DNA of 64,000 nt from Balanoglossus misakiensis (Eukaryota; Hemichordata): positions 9,858,001 through 9,922,000 of the forward strand of contig CM082598.2 in assembly GCA_040954595.2 (NCBI GenBank), read 5' to 3'. Shown here in pieces: positions 43,379 to 55,797 of this stretch; position 1 is the stretch's first letter; each line of letters starts with the position of its first letter. Both the position numbers and the translations under genes were made by a program. A model generated the notes under the pieces. The model did not search any database, had not been told where the DNA came from, and worked only from the letters and a program-made list of their open reading frames with translations.

Positions 43379-46377
43379 TAGTCAAGTAGAACTGACCCCA
43401 AAATTGGCATAACCGTGAAGTACGGTACAAATGCGATTTTTTGCAGAAAATGATAGTTGAGGGGGTACTGACTCGGAATCAGGTTGATGCCACCTTGGCA
43501 CCCTTGAGCATTTTTTTTAATTAACGTTTTAAGCCACGCCCACATTTTAAATCTTATAATTACAAAGCCAAAAATGCAATTCATATAAATAATGTCTTGT
43601 TTGGTATCAAACTAAAGCTAATGACATGTGAAAAGTAAATATGAACATTATAAGGTTATACGGTCAATGTCAAGGTCATATAAGGGCATATTAACATTAA
43701 ACTGGCCACGCCCCTAAACTGAAACATAATTAAAGAAGAAAAACATATCATGTTTGTTATCAAAATGAAGCACACACGATGGAGAAAACAAAAATGAGTA
43801 TTAAAAAGAGCACATGAAATGTTTTAACACCAAAATTTAATTGCCATGGTAATAAGGGCCATATCTTGCCGGGTTGGGGGGGGGGGCAGCTTTCATTTTA
43901 TAGCGATGTTATTTCCTTGGCCATAGTTCACAAAAGGTCAAAGAGATTATTACTGCTTCTTTGGCTTTGCACTCACTTTAGAATCGCTAATTTGTATCCA
44001 AAACTGGGCACCGGGGCGTTTTCGAGTTATTGGCTTCCAAATTATATTGGGTAACTTATGTAGAAAACCCTAAAATGCATATGAATTGACGTAAGGGGGA
44101 TATATTAGTCTTGTAAAAGACTGTCTCTTTGAACGTATACCTAAAACAACTGGGATGTATTTGATATCAAAAGAAAGCTTAATAAACAAGCCTTCCATTA
44201 ATTACAAAATAAAAGTGATATGACAAATCATGACATCATAGTGACGTCATAAGTCAAAATACCCTTATGAAAATGGTGTTCTGTTTACCTATAAATGTGA
44301 GGTTTTGAAAAACACGTCTCTGTGCAATTGTACTGAAGAAAACTGTGATGTGTTTGGTATCAACAGAAAGTTATTACAAAAATGATATGGTAATCAATTA
44401 CATCATCATTACATCATACTTCCAAGTGCCCTTACCAACTAGTAACTATGATGACAAGTTACCTAGGAGATAGGTGCCTTTAATATGAATTGTTGGTAAG
44501 GAAGGTTTGAGAAGTCCATTCTATGTAACAAATGGTGCTGATTCCAAAAAAGTCAGTCTTATTGACCCCACTCAAGATAACATTGCCATTTTTGCTGCTT
44601 TTTGCCGAAAAAGGTCATTTTTAGAAAACAATTAAAAACAAACTTTTTTTCTCTATAATTGGATTTGATGATGTATGAAGTAGTGACTTTTCCAAAAAAA
44701 AGCACTCTTACTGTTCACTTTATTCTTATTTTGTTCACTTTGCTTAAAAGGTAATTACTGTTAGAAAAACTAAAAAAAAAACTTATTTTTTCATATTCAG
44801 AGATCTTATGAAGTATGGAAAGTCCATTTTTGTTGTAAGGGAGTCGATTCCAAAACCATTCTTTTCATCTTACAAAATTTTCATTTTGTCTTTTTTTTGT
44901 CAAAAAGTGCTATTTCAAGAACAAATGAAAACAAACTGTTTTCTTCGTATTTAAATGTTTAATGATGAATGGAAAGTCCATTTTTTGCAAAAAATATGCT
45001 GATACCAACACAAGTCTTATTGAGACACGCCACTAAATACAAAATTGCCGTATTTTGGTCAACAATTGTCTTTTTCAGAAAACAAAATAAAATATATGTT
45101 TTGCCTTTTGAGTTCTGATGTTGTATTTGCTTATTTAAAACGTCATAACCATATGATATCAGTTGAATTGATGATATTGAAAGACAGAGTTGCCACAATT
45201 TGGCACATTTAACCTAAAATGGAACTCAACAATAAACGCGACCATCAATGCATACACACTATCTACTATAAGTTGATTATACATGGTATGAAATGTTTAT
45301 GTAGAGATATACCAGCTCCGGAGAAATTGTTGACATTTATCCTTTTCAATCTAAATACAAAAACAGAAATTATATTATATCATGATACCTCCGTCATTCT
45401 GATTGGACAGTAGTGCAATCCAACGATGCTAAATACTCAATAGAGCACGGCTAAAACTGCCCCTGAACTAGATTTGTTACTTCTTTTCCTCTTGACGCTG
45501 GTTCATCATCAATATGAGTTCAATTTGGGCTAACTCCAAATGCAAACATTCTTTTCCCTAGAAAATGTTTAAAATGATAAATTTGTCTTCAGTCGGTCTA
45601 TTTAGGCAATAAATGGCCAAAAAGGCAATTTTGACTAGAGTGGGATCAACCGTTTTTGGAATAGTCACCAAATTTTTATATAAAATGAACTTTTCTTACA
45701 TAATCAGATCTCTAAATATGAAGAAAACAATTTGTCTTTAGTTTAAAAGAAAATGGCATGTTTTAGTATTTTCTAAAAATGACCCTTTTTGGACAAAAAG
45801 TATTTCCATCTTTATTGAGATTAATAAGACTGCTTTTTTCTGGAATCAACACCAATTTTTCCATAAATGGACTTTTCATACATCATAAAATCTCCAAATA
45901 TTTTTAACGTTTGACCTTGAAATTGACTATCTGGGATTTTGAAAAAATGTTATGCTCGTTATCATGCTTATATTTGCTTCATGCGTGACATTAGCTTCAG
46001 TTTGATACCAAACATGGTATAATTATCTTCTCTCATAATATCAAGGTCAAATGGGCGTGGTCAATTTTAACGTTTGACCTTGAAATTGTCCATCTAGGGT
46101 TTTAAAATACCATTTAATATGTTTAATTTTGCTTTTTACATGACATAAGCTTCAGTTTGACACCTAATATGGCATGTACATTACTGCAATGCATGTGTCT
46201 TTGGTAATTATATGCATTAAAAGTGGGCGTGGCTTAAAACGTTAATTAAAAAAATGCTCAAGGGTGCCAAAGTGGCATCAACCTGATTCCTTATCAGTAT
46301 CCCTCCAACTATCATTTTCAGCAAAAAAATTGCATTTGTACCGTACTTCACGGTTATGTTGAGGTTCTACTTGACTA
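43379..46377. mobile_element. 3-kb non-autonomous DNA element inside gag (ATT duplication)
   Basis: ATT at 43376-43378 and 46378-46380 flanks inverted ends TAGTCAAGTAGAAC and GTTCTACTTGACTA. The inverted repeats extend about 170 bp, through ACCGTGAAGTACGGTACAAA and GTTTTAAGCCACGCCCAC. The 2.6-kb interior has repeated GGTCAAGGTCATA-type words and AATGGAAAGTCCATTTTT-type segments but no sizeable reading frame. Size and TSD length do not match one superfamily unambiguously. Confidence 0.88.
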
Positions 46378-46380
46378 ATT

Positions 46381-47560
46381 TGTCATAAATGTAAAAAGAA
46401 CAACCATTTTGCCAAAATGTGCAAAACATGTGCAGCCGCCACACAGCCAGAGAAAACGGCAAAACCAAAGAAAGTATACACAGTGCAGGATGAACAAACT
46501 GACAGTTCATCAGATGATTTCTATGTTGACTATGTGAACAATACAAGTGGAAGTACTACTGAGGATGACTGGATGGTGAAATTGCAGATAAATGCAAAGA
46601 CTGTAAAATTTAAAATGGACACAGGTGCACACTGCAATATCATCACAAAAAAGTTGTTTGATGCCATACAAAACCAAAGATTGGAGAAGTCCAAAGTAAA
46701 GCTAGTTTCATACTTTGGTAACAATGTAAACAGCTGTGGAAAAACTTGGATGGACTGTAAATATGGTGACAAGAATTACAAGCTGGAGTTTGTAGTTGTC
46801 AACCGAGATGTCCTACCAGTGCTGGGTTTGAAAGCATGTTTGACTGTTGGATTAATACAGCGAGTACTTTCCATAAACACCGATGACCCAGTCCTTGATG
46901 TGTACAAAGATGTCTTTAGTGGTCTTGGATGTTTGGAAGGAAAGCATCACATTGAGCTGGATCCTAAAATAAAGCCAGTGATACACACACCAAGAAAAGT
47001 ACCTTTAGCACTGAGAGAAATAGTCAGAGAAGAACTAAACAGGATGGAAAACCTACTAGATGTAATAGAGAAAATGGACGAACCTAGTGAATGGGTCAAT
47101 TTGGTGGTTACAGTGATAAAACCGAACAAGAAAATTTGAATCTGCATGGACCCAAAAGACCTCAACAGAGCCATAAAACGAGAACACCATCCTATGCCCA
47201 CAATAGAAGAAGTTGTATCCAGAATACCAAAGGCCAAAGTTTTCACAGTTCTTGATGCCAGTAGTGGATTTTGGCAAATCCAGATGGATGAAGAACGCAG
47301 TAAACTCTGCACCTTCAATACGCCTTTTGGTCGTTATCGATTTAAACGTCTACCATTTGGTATATCATCGGCGCCAGAAGTCTTCCAGAAGATTGTATCA
47401 CAGATATTAGATGGCATCGATGGTATTGATAACATCTGCGATGATATACTAGTTACCGGTTAAAACGACGAAGACCATGATAGAAATCTACGCAACGTAC
47501 TTCAGAGAGCACGTGAGAAAAACCTGAAGTTAAATGCAAACAAGTGCAAGGTCAGAATGA
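46381..47560 (+). pseudogene. Gypsy zinc knuckle, protease and reverse transcriptase
   Basis: The frame opens with a perfect CX2CX4HX4C knuckle (CHKCKKNNHFAKMC, 46381-46422). An aspartic protease follows (KFKMDTGAHCNIITKK, DTGA active site near 46617), then a flap region and LPVLGLKACL. Reverse transcriptase begins near 46970 (HIELDPKIKPVIH). A TGA at 47137-47139 and a TAA at 47461-47463 interrupt the same frame. Between them lie FTVLDASSGFWQIQMDEE, FGRYRFKRLPFGISSAPEVF and the catalytic ICDDILV box. A Cys instead of Tyr in that box occurs in some marine gypsy elements. The enzyme would copy element RNA into DNA; two stops make it inactive. Confidence 0.92.
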
Positions 47561-48420
47561 CAAAACTGCAGTACATCGGTCATTTACTGACAAAGGACGG
47601 TTTAAAACCAGATCCTGCCAAAGTTGAAGCAATACAAAAGATGGCTGACCCTGAAGACAAACCAGCACTTCAGAGATTTATCGGTATGGTCACATACTTA
47701 GCAAAGTTCATCCCAAACCTGTCATCCGTCAGCGCTCCACTCATACAGCTGTTGGAGAAGAATGTTGAATGGCACTGGGATCAACAACACAGAGACAGTT
47801 TCAATGAACTGAAGAAACTAGTGACTGAAGCCCCTGTGTTGAAATACTATGATGTGACACAGCCAGTAACTCTTTCAGCTGATGCCAGTTCTGAAGGCTT
47901 GGGTGTGGTCTTGCTTCAAGATGGACAACCGGTTGCATACGCGTCCAGAGCATTAACAGACACACAAAAGGGATACGCCCAAATCGAGAAGGAAATGTTG
48001 GCGATAGTCTTCGGATGCGAGCGATTTCATCAATACATCTATGGGAAAACGGTCACAGTGGAGAGCAACCACAAACCGTTAGAAGCTATACTCAGGAAAC
48101 CTTTGTACCAAGCTCCACTCAGATTACAGAAAATGATGCTAAAGCTACAAAGGTATGATCTACAAGTACATTACAAGCCCGGTAAAGAAATGTGGCGGAT
48201 ACGTTGAGTAGATCTTATCTGCCTGACAAATGTGAAGAACTGGATGAAGAACTTGAAGTTGCCATGATACTTCCCATGTCTGCATGTAAGTTGCAACAGT
48301 TGAAGATAGAGACTGAGAACGATACAACCTTGCAGAAGTTGAAGTTGGTCATTCAACAGGGATGGCCTGAGAGGAGATCTGAAATCTCAAAGGAAATACA
48401 GGAATACTGGAATTACAGAC
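47557..48420 (+). pseudogene. Gypsy RT thumb, RNase H and linker
   Basis: The frame after the second stop continues LQYIGHLLTKDGLKPDPAKV (thumb/connection), then RNase H: TLSADASSEGLGVVLLQDGQ, AYASRALTD, YAQIEKEMLAIVFGCERFHQ, and ESNHKPLEAIL. The usual third catalytic Asp of the D-H-K-P-L motif is Asn here, so RNase H is probably dead even without the frame breaks. At about 48190 the frame shifts by one and resumes as ADTLSRSYLPDKCEE and a linker to EIQEYWNYR. At 48420 the reading is cut by a 2-kb insertion. Confidence 0.88.
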
Positions 48421-50402
48421 AGTCTTCGGACTGAGCGCGAAAAGTGGGCGTGTCCATTATCACTCATTAAGTATTCAAAAAGGCTGACTACGCTGTCGAG
48501 TGTCCGGAACATTACGGTCGGAAACAGAAATTACAAGTAGCAGTGTCTCCAACACACAAAAAATCCAGCAAGCTTAGCTTTTAACAAAGAACTGACATTA
48601 AGTTCCATACTCGATGTGACAAATCCAAAAACCAACGTGATTTTTTTACAAAAATTAACTCAGAAAAAACATCAACACTTGAATTTACCAGCCCCGCACT
48701 GCAAATTGAATGGCGATGCCTATAGAACTGACCAAAATTTGACAGATCATGGTTGCTAAAATGGTGCTGGTGCAATATTTCACCATATGCAGCAAGCAGC
48801 GAAACCTGCCGATTCCCAGACGACTTTGTCTGAGCAATGAACCTCAATTGAATGACGAGAAACCACAATTTCTCAATGACTTTCAGTCTGCCGACTGATG
48901 ACCTCAAAATGTTATGACCTTTTGAATACGCCAACCAGTGGGTGTCAATTAGTGCACGTGATATGCTAAATAGCGTTACTATTTCTATGGTGCCATGGTA
49001 ACGTAAACAACATGCGTCAATCTCCCGCCAAGAAAGGCAAGGCTTCACGCTTTTGCTTAAAGTTTATTCGATACATCTAACTTTGTTGTAAACAAATATC
49101 TGAATATTTATATATAAGGTCATGTCAGTTATGAGTATATCTACCCACCCATTGATCAATGATGCTGTCATCAGGCTTGAACGTCATGAAAGGGGCGTTG
49201 ATATCTCTGTGTCAGAGACTGACCCATGTGATTAGGGTACACACATGGGCTCCAGTGGGGTAATTCTGCATGTAATCGCGGTTCTTACGGAAGTCAGAGG
49301 AAGTAAATATGCGTGTTTGTTCCAGATGCGTCTCTTTTTTCGCTGTTGGGGTCTTATTTTGGCTGATTGCGGGATACATGACTGCAAGCACTTCCCTTGA
49401 AATTGGTGTTAAATTCACAAAACGTTGAAAAACGACATGGTGCATGCATCCACGCGAGGTATCTGTGTTCGATCGGTGTGATTATGAAACAACAACATGT
49501 ATCGTAAGTATTTTGGGCACTGCGGACGGTCGTATCTGATAAATAATATTGATTGAAGGCCCACAAACATTCATAACCAAAATATCGACAAACTACGTTT
49601 ACGCCTCACTTCAGGTGACTGCATATTTTTTTAGAGGCTTAGCACTAGCTAAAATAGGTTCGTATGATAACAATAAAGTATCTATGACCCCAGAAATTCG
49701 AGTTTGAATAGTTTTCACTCTTTGGATGAAAAGGCACAAAAAATCAAACAAATCACTGCATTTTCACCCAAAAACAGTGTGTGCCAGGAAGACCCTGTCA
49801 GAAAGTATGGAATTTACGGGCAAGATGTTCTGGACGAAAAAATGAGCATAAGAGGTGATGAGTGATTAAAATAAACACTCTGCATGACATTTGCGTCTGG
49901 ATTTTTTTTACTACGACACGGCAAAATCACGGTATTTTGCTACAAAATCGCCAATTTAACAACAACAATTGGAGACGTCCCACAGTCTTTATTCAGTCGT
50001 TGATCATGATATACGATAGTTTCCCACAAAGTTCTAATGAAATAGAGTATATACCACATTTTTCTCGTCCATTGAAGCTTTGGATGAAAAGGCACAAAAA
50101 ATCAAAGTTGGTATATGCCTTTGAAGGCTAAAATAGAAGGGGTCAAAGGTAACTCTTTTATTTTTATTTTCCGCAAATCTACCGAATTCATCTCTTTGAT
50201 TCTCTTATTGCTTTATTTCAATCATTTTCACAAAGATAACAAAATCTTTCTAGTATTCTCAAAACATGGAAAAAAATTGGATTGAAATCTCTCCACGTAC
50301 GCTGGGTTCTTGGCCGCCATAACAGAGGTCAATGAGTGCTGAAATTTCCCAGCATGCTTTGCGGTGTTTTGATAATGAGAATCGCGCTCAGTCCGAAGAC
50401 TG
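48420..50402. mobile_element. 2-kb non-autonomous DNA element inside pol
   Basis: The ends CAGTCTTCGGACTGAGCGCG and its exact complement (to 50402) form a perfect 21-bp inverted repeat. Inside, TGGATGAAAAGGCACAAAAA recurs at about 49723 and 50081. No transposase frame. A clear target duplication is not visible at the junctions, so the superfamily is undecided. Confidence 0.85.
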
Positions 50403-51186
50403 AAGGATGAGTTGTCTGTGTATGATGACATACACTACAAAGGAGAAAGGGTTATCATACCATCGTCAATGAGATCAGAAATGTTGGCGAAGATCCATGA
50501 TGCACACCTTCGAATAGAAAAGTGCAGAAGAAGAGCCAGAGATGTATTGTTTTGGCCGAATATGAACAGGGAGATAGAAGATACTGTGGCCAAGTGTTCC
50601 ATATGTAATGAGTACAGAGCAGAGAACCAGAAAGAACCACTGAAACCACACGAAGTACCAGACCCGTCCATGGTCAAAGGTTGGAGCTGATCTGTTCCAG
50701 ATAGACAATGATCTGTTCAGTTTCTTGTCTTGGTTGATTACTATTCAGGCTTCTTTGAAGTTTCTAAACTTACATCAACCAAGAGTGCTACAATCATCCA
50801 CCATTGTAAAGCATACCAGTCGTATTGATGTCGGATAATGGTCCACTGTTTGAAAACCAGGATTTTGTCAAGTTTGCAGCTGCCTATGGATTTGCACACG
50901 TCACATCAAGTCCAAGATACCCCAAATCTAATGGCATGTCAGAAAATGCAGTCAAAAGTGCAAAATCACTAATATGAAGAAAGCCAAGCGAAATAACAAA
51001 GGATCCATATTTAGCTCTGCTGGATCATAGAAACACACCACGTGACAGTCAGTTGGGATCACCTGGGCAGAGACTCATGGGTAGGAGAACCAAAAACACT
51101 CCTTCCAACCAGCGAGATTTTGCTGAAGCCCAAACATGTTGAGAATGTAAAGCCAAGCCTGGAAACATTGAAACAAAGACAGAATT
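50403..51186 (+). pseudogene. Gypsy integrase, zinc domain and broken core
   Basis: The frame 50403-50690 carries the HHCC zinc domain: KIHDAHLRIEKCRRR, VLFWPNMN, and AKCSICNEYR (H-x3-H ... C-x2-C). It ends at a TGA. From 50690 the catalytic core is recognisable only across several frameshifts: FQIDNDLF, then VMSDNGPLFENQ (second catalytic Asp region), YGFAHVTSSPRYP and SNGMSENAVK (catalytic Glu region), with a TGA/stop-rich context between. It ends at the insertion at 51187. Confidence 0.82.
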
Positions 51187-51468
51187 AAAGCTGCAAGCAG
51201 CATTGTTGGGCCCAAGCACTGATCTCGAATTATATATTCACATTATGAAAGAGAAGAAACATAACGCTCTAACAGGTGTTTTATCTCATGTGTGTATTTT
51301 TGGTGCTGATATAGAGTAAAGTAGGTCAAAGGTCACCTGAGGTCACTCAAAATTTAGGATTCATGTCAAACAAAAACCAAAGCTCTAGCTCTATCGGTTT
51401 GCCTGTAATTAGGTATGTGCATATTAAATGAGGTCAGCATGTGTCACAGCTGACCCAAAAATTTGTCA

Positions 51469-52604
51469 TACTGTCGTTCCCATCTGGATTCGAACGATAA
51501 TGTTGATCTAAATGTTATCACACTTGTGTAATTGGTTTGTGAAGTTGATTCCAACTTTGCTACAGTTGTTGTACAGTTTATATGCTTTGCGGCAAACACA
51601 AACAGGATTAATGGTTTCTTACCCGGTAGGATGCTTCGCCAGTTTGTTTAAATAAGACAATAAAACGAGTCAACTGATTGGCGCTACCCTGACTTTATTT
51701 AATAGCCCTGTGTGTGGTAAAAGTTTCGCGGGAATACTGCAAATCCAACGTGTTTAGTCGCTGTCGGTTCAACATGGCCGAGTATATGTTCAAGGTTGAG
51801 TTTTCCTATTATTCTCAAACGCGGATTGTGCCAGTCTTCATTTCTGACGAGGACTTTCACAGTATGTCTTATAGCGACTTCGAAAACAGAATCACTAGTG
51901 ATACTCCGTATCTGCGAAGGATGGTCTCACTTCGTCTGCAAGTCATGGATTACGAAGGGCAAAGAATTGACCTTCCGACGACAAACAGATTCAGACAACT
52001 TATTGACGACAACGCATCTAAAAAGGGAGGAACACTCAACGTGAAATTGTTCGTTCTCGACGGTACCTCGCCATCCATAAAACGTTCACATTCTGGTGAT
52101 TCTGAGATCGATCACTGTACTCCACAGAGTCATTCTATTGCGAGTAAAAGAACGCGAACTAAATTGCAGTACGCTCAAGATGAAAGGGGACCGGAAGTCA
52201 ACAAACTGAAGCCGACTGATGGACCGACCATAGAAAACCGCCGCGATGTACTTGGTGAAAAACTAGACACTCTGACTAAAGCAAAAATTGTCATGGAACG
52301 AGAACTGACTGACCTAGCAGTTCGAAGACAGAGAGCAAAAGGGAAGGACTGGACACGCACGCGTAGATAAAAGTCTTGCTTTAGCAAGCAATGTGAAGTG
52401 TAAGACGATCCTCTTACGACACCCGTAATACCCCACTGTTAGTATTGTAATCAATCTCGATATAACCTCTTTGAATTTACCGCAACATCAACAACTGGGC
52501 GCCGAAACTGAAGTAAGATAAGGAACAACTTGGCAAACCAAATGTGCAAGTATGGTAACATTTAGATCAACATTATCGTTCGAATCCAGATGGGAACGAT
52601 AGTA
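51469..52604 (+). mobile_element. TIR element carrying a PB1-like gene (TA duplication)
   Basis: TA at 51469-51470 and 52603-52604 flanks inverted ends CTGTCGTTCCCATCTGGATT and AATCCAGATGGGAACGATAG. The repeats extend about 85 bp with small differences (to TTGGTTTGTGAAGTTG / CAACTTGGCAAACCAA). The interior encodes one intact protein (51774-52370) and no transposase. TA duplication suits Tc1/mariner-type elements, but the long TIRs leave this open. Confidence 0.85.
51774..52370 (+). CDS. PB1-like domain protein inside a TIR element
   Basis: The intact frame starts at ATG 51774 (context CAACATGG) and ends TAA 52368-52370, 198 codons. Residues 1-97 look like a PB1 ubiquitin-like fold: opening strand MAEYMFKVEFSYYSQTRIVP, and an acidic OPCA-like segment LQVMDYEGQRIDLPTTNRF followed by RQLIDD and a final strand LNVKLFVLDG. 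Residues 98-198 are polar with a basic KRTRTKLQ segment, a helical EKLDTLTKAKIVMERELTDL segment and an Arg/Lys-rich C-terminus. PB1 domains mediate pairing between signalling and autophagy proteins. Here the gene is enclosed by inverted repeats, so it is either cargo captured by the element or an element-specific protein. PB1 assignment is by eye and unconfirmed. Confidence 0.55.
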   Translation: MAEYMFKVEFSYYSQTRIVPVFISDEDFHSMSYSDFENRITSDTPYLRRMVSLRLQVMDYEGQRIDLPTTNRFRQLIDDNASKKGGTLNVKLFVLDGTSPSIKRSHSGDSEIDHCTPQSHSIASKRTRTKLQYAQDERGPEVNKLKPTDGPTIENRRDVLGEKLDTLTKAKIVMERELTDLAVRRQRAKGKDWTRTRR

Positions 52605-54090
52605 ACATGTTCTAATCCTGCCAAATGCCAAGGTTGTATCTGCTCTGGATGCTGAGATACGCGGAAGTAGGTCAAAGGTCACCTGAGGTCACCCAGCATT
52701 TGGGCAAAAAATTTTGACCCCATACTGGTCCATGTCCAACAAAAACCAAACCTCAAGCTCTATTGGTTCGCCTGTAACTAGCTATGCACATAATTAATTA
52801 GGTCGGCAGAGGTCAAAGGGGTCATGAAAAGTAGCAAATATTTTGATCACACACTAATCCACATGCATCAAAAACTAAACGTCTAGCCCTACAGGTTAGT
52901 CTGGAAATAGATATGCAGAAATAATAATGTGTGAAAAGTAGGTCAAAGGTCATGTGAAAAATCGCCAAAAATTTGCAATATATTTTAGTCTGATATCCAT
53001 AAAAAGAATTTGTATGCTATCAATTTTTAGACTAGAAAAAGGAATTTCAATTTTTCACTGCTTTTTACAAAATCCAGTATGGTCGCCATAATCTTCGACC
53101 AATCACAATGCTCTTCTCAAACTTGATAGACATCAGTTTGGTGACCATACTACCCAAATCTTGCGACTCAGTTATAGTCGATTCTGAAGAAGAAGATTTT
53201 TGAAATTTTTCTATGGTTTTTCGAAAATCCAATACGGCCGCCATAATCTTCAACCAATCACAATGCTCTTTATCAAACTTGATAGACGTCAGTTCAGTCA
53301 GATCGCATGGTACTCATTAACATATGTAAATGAGGGAAAGTACTTCAAACTATGTAGCCGTTAGAGTGGGCCCCGCTGACGGGTCGCGAAATAGGCCATT
53401 TTTTACTCGATATTATAGAGCTGTTTTCAGGCGATGTGGATTATTTTAAGACAAAACCGTGGATTCACTTGAAGGTAGGTATACTGGATTGTTACTGAAT
53501 GATTTTTTGGCAACTTCTGTCGAGTAGTTTCTTTGTAATCACGAAATTTCTGACGACTGTGAAAAAACACATAGCGTTGACATCCTCTCGATTATTTTTA
53601 AGCTGACCGTTACACATGGATTTTACCACGAAATTTCAAACTTTTATCAAAATATAGACATCAAACTCCCTCTCTTTGAGTTTTCATTCACTTCCAAGCT
53701 TTGATAGTGACGATATGACCAGTTCAATTTTGTTTACTTTTCAACCCGTGAGCGCCACTTCTTCTGCAAAATGGCGGGAGAAGACAGCATGCATGTGTAC
53801 GTATATACGCTGGCGCAGGCTTGATCCTGGGATGTACCAGCTGCGTAGTTTTCCCTCCTCTCTCATGCGAAGAAATTTTGATTGCTGATATGTAATCCCG
53901 AGTTTTACTAAACCCTAACAATTATTTTATGAAGGTTTGCCCGTCAAGGAAACTCACTTTTTTAAATTTTATTGTTCTTTCAGATTGATGAAGACTGATT
54001 TTTGTGGTGGTGGTGTTGCAGTTGACTGTTTTATTTTAGCTGTCTGAGTTGACAATTTATAATCTGTATTTTGTTGTATTTTTAACTCTT

Positions 54091-54732
54091 TATCCTGTAT
54101 TTTGTAGTAGTATTTTGAACACTGTTTAATAAATAAATTACTATTATTATTATTTATCGACCCAATGCAATGATGACAAATCGCTCGCCTTCAGACACAA
54201 ATGTTGTATTTATTGCATATATCATCGGCGAATAAAGGGAAGTGGTTTCGAAGTTACACTTGGTATTTTCGAAAAGTCTACTTATATCCCACGATGCGGA
54301 GAAAAAAATATACACAAAATACGTCAGCTGAGCTCCTCACGTACGGTAAACCTGGCATTCTGTGCATGGGTAATCAAATATTTGTTTGTAGCCCAATGTA
54401 GGCGTACGGCGTATCCTGTATTTTGTAGTAGTATTTTGAACACTGTTTAATAAATAAATTACTATTATTATTATTTATCGACCCAATGCAATGATGACAA
54501 ATCGCTCGCCTTCAGACACAAATGTTGTATTTATTGCATATATCATCGGCGAATAAAGGGAAGTGGTTTCGAAGTTACACTTGGTATTTTCGAAAAGTCT
54601 ACTTATATCCCACGATGCGGAGAAAAAAATATACACAAAATACGTCAGCTGAGCTCCTCACGTACGGTAAACCTGGCATTCTGTGCATGGGTAATCAAAT
54701 ATTTGTTTGTAGCCCAATGTAGGCGTACGGCG
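54091..54732 (+). repeat. 321-bp perfect tandem duplication
   Basis: Units 54091-54411 and 54412-54732 both run from TATCCTGTATTTTGTAGTAG to GCCCAATGTAGGCGTACGGC with no difference seen. Each holds the same 66-codon frame, which has no recognisable domain. Confidence 0.93.
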
Positions 54733-55797
54733 TGGAGCACCCGGGCGCGGCACTCGTGCGATTGATCGATGTTGTGTCGAAATCAGGCCAGTAATTAAGT
54801 TAAAACTTGGCTGATATGTTACCTTAGAGTGTTATATACACTATCCAGTAATTTTTACTTGACAAGTGTCTTTTAGCAACTGTTTTCCCTTAGATAAACG
54901 TGTCGTTTCACGAGCAATGCAACACTTCCGTATTTACAAGCCTAACATGGAGAGGTCAACGTAGGGCCTATACTTCCGGGTCATATCGTCGAACTACATC
55001 GATTATTTTTAAGCTGACCGTTACACAAGCATTTCGAGTTAATTTCTTTTCACGGATGTTGGGACCGATATTAGACCTATCTGTCACGAAAACTTTGTTA
55101 ACTTCCGAGGTCGTCTTCAAATGATTTGGCACGTTTGTGGACGTCTCTTCCGAGGTCACCAACATACCACCGAAAACACGCTAAAAACTACTACTATTAC
55201 CGACAGATTCTCATAAAATTTACGTCTGCAGTGCAAAATAGGAATCATTTTCGAAATTTATCGAGCTAGCATGGTATTTTATTGTACCACGGAGTGTAAA
55301 AATCAAGTTGAAAATCACCTTGAAAACTGGCCTATTGCCGTCTGTTTGAAAATTAACGGTCGCTGGCTTGACGAACTTTCATATGCAAATGAGCACCGTG
55401 CGATCTGACTGAGTTTGGTGACCACAAACCCCAAACCCCGTGTCTCGGTTATCACCGGTTCTGGAGAAGAAGATTTTTGAAATTTAAGCCAGATTTCAGA
55501 AAAAAAATTGTAGCAAAAAAACTGCAACTTTGTCAGCATAATTTCCAATTACAAAAATGATAGGCAGAAGGTAGTCTACCAGCATGCCAAATTTTAAGTC
55601 GATCTGACTTGTATTTTCTGAGATCTGAGATTAGCATTTTTTCAGAAAATCCAAGATGGTCGCCAGGTTACGTGACTAATTAAAAATTCAAGGGTTCAAT
55701 GCACGACTACTCATTGAACTTGACCACTGTAGCAAGTTTCAGAAGTATACCTGCAGCGGTGTCTGAGATCTAGATAGACAAAGAAGTGAACCAAGAA

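Noticed and set aside
52490-52520. LTR primer-binding site (TGGGCGCCGAAACTG) after the PB1-like ORF
   Set aside because: No LTR copy is present and the unit has inverted, not direct, terminal repeats. Resemblance to a primer site is superficial.
52570-52604. tRNA T-arm/B-box (GTTCGAATCC) in the right end of the PB1-ORF element
   Set aside because: The match lies within a terminal inverted repeat and occurs mirrored on the left. There is no A box at the right distance, so it is probably chance.
54201-54722. Duplicated 66-codon gene pair
   Set aside because: The frames are identical because the DNA is a perfect tandem duplication. The protein has no recognisable features.
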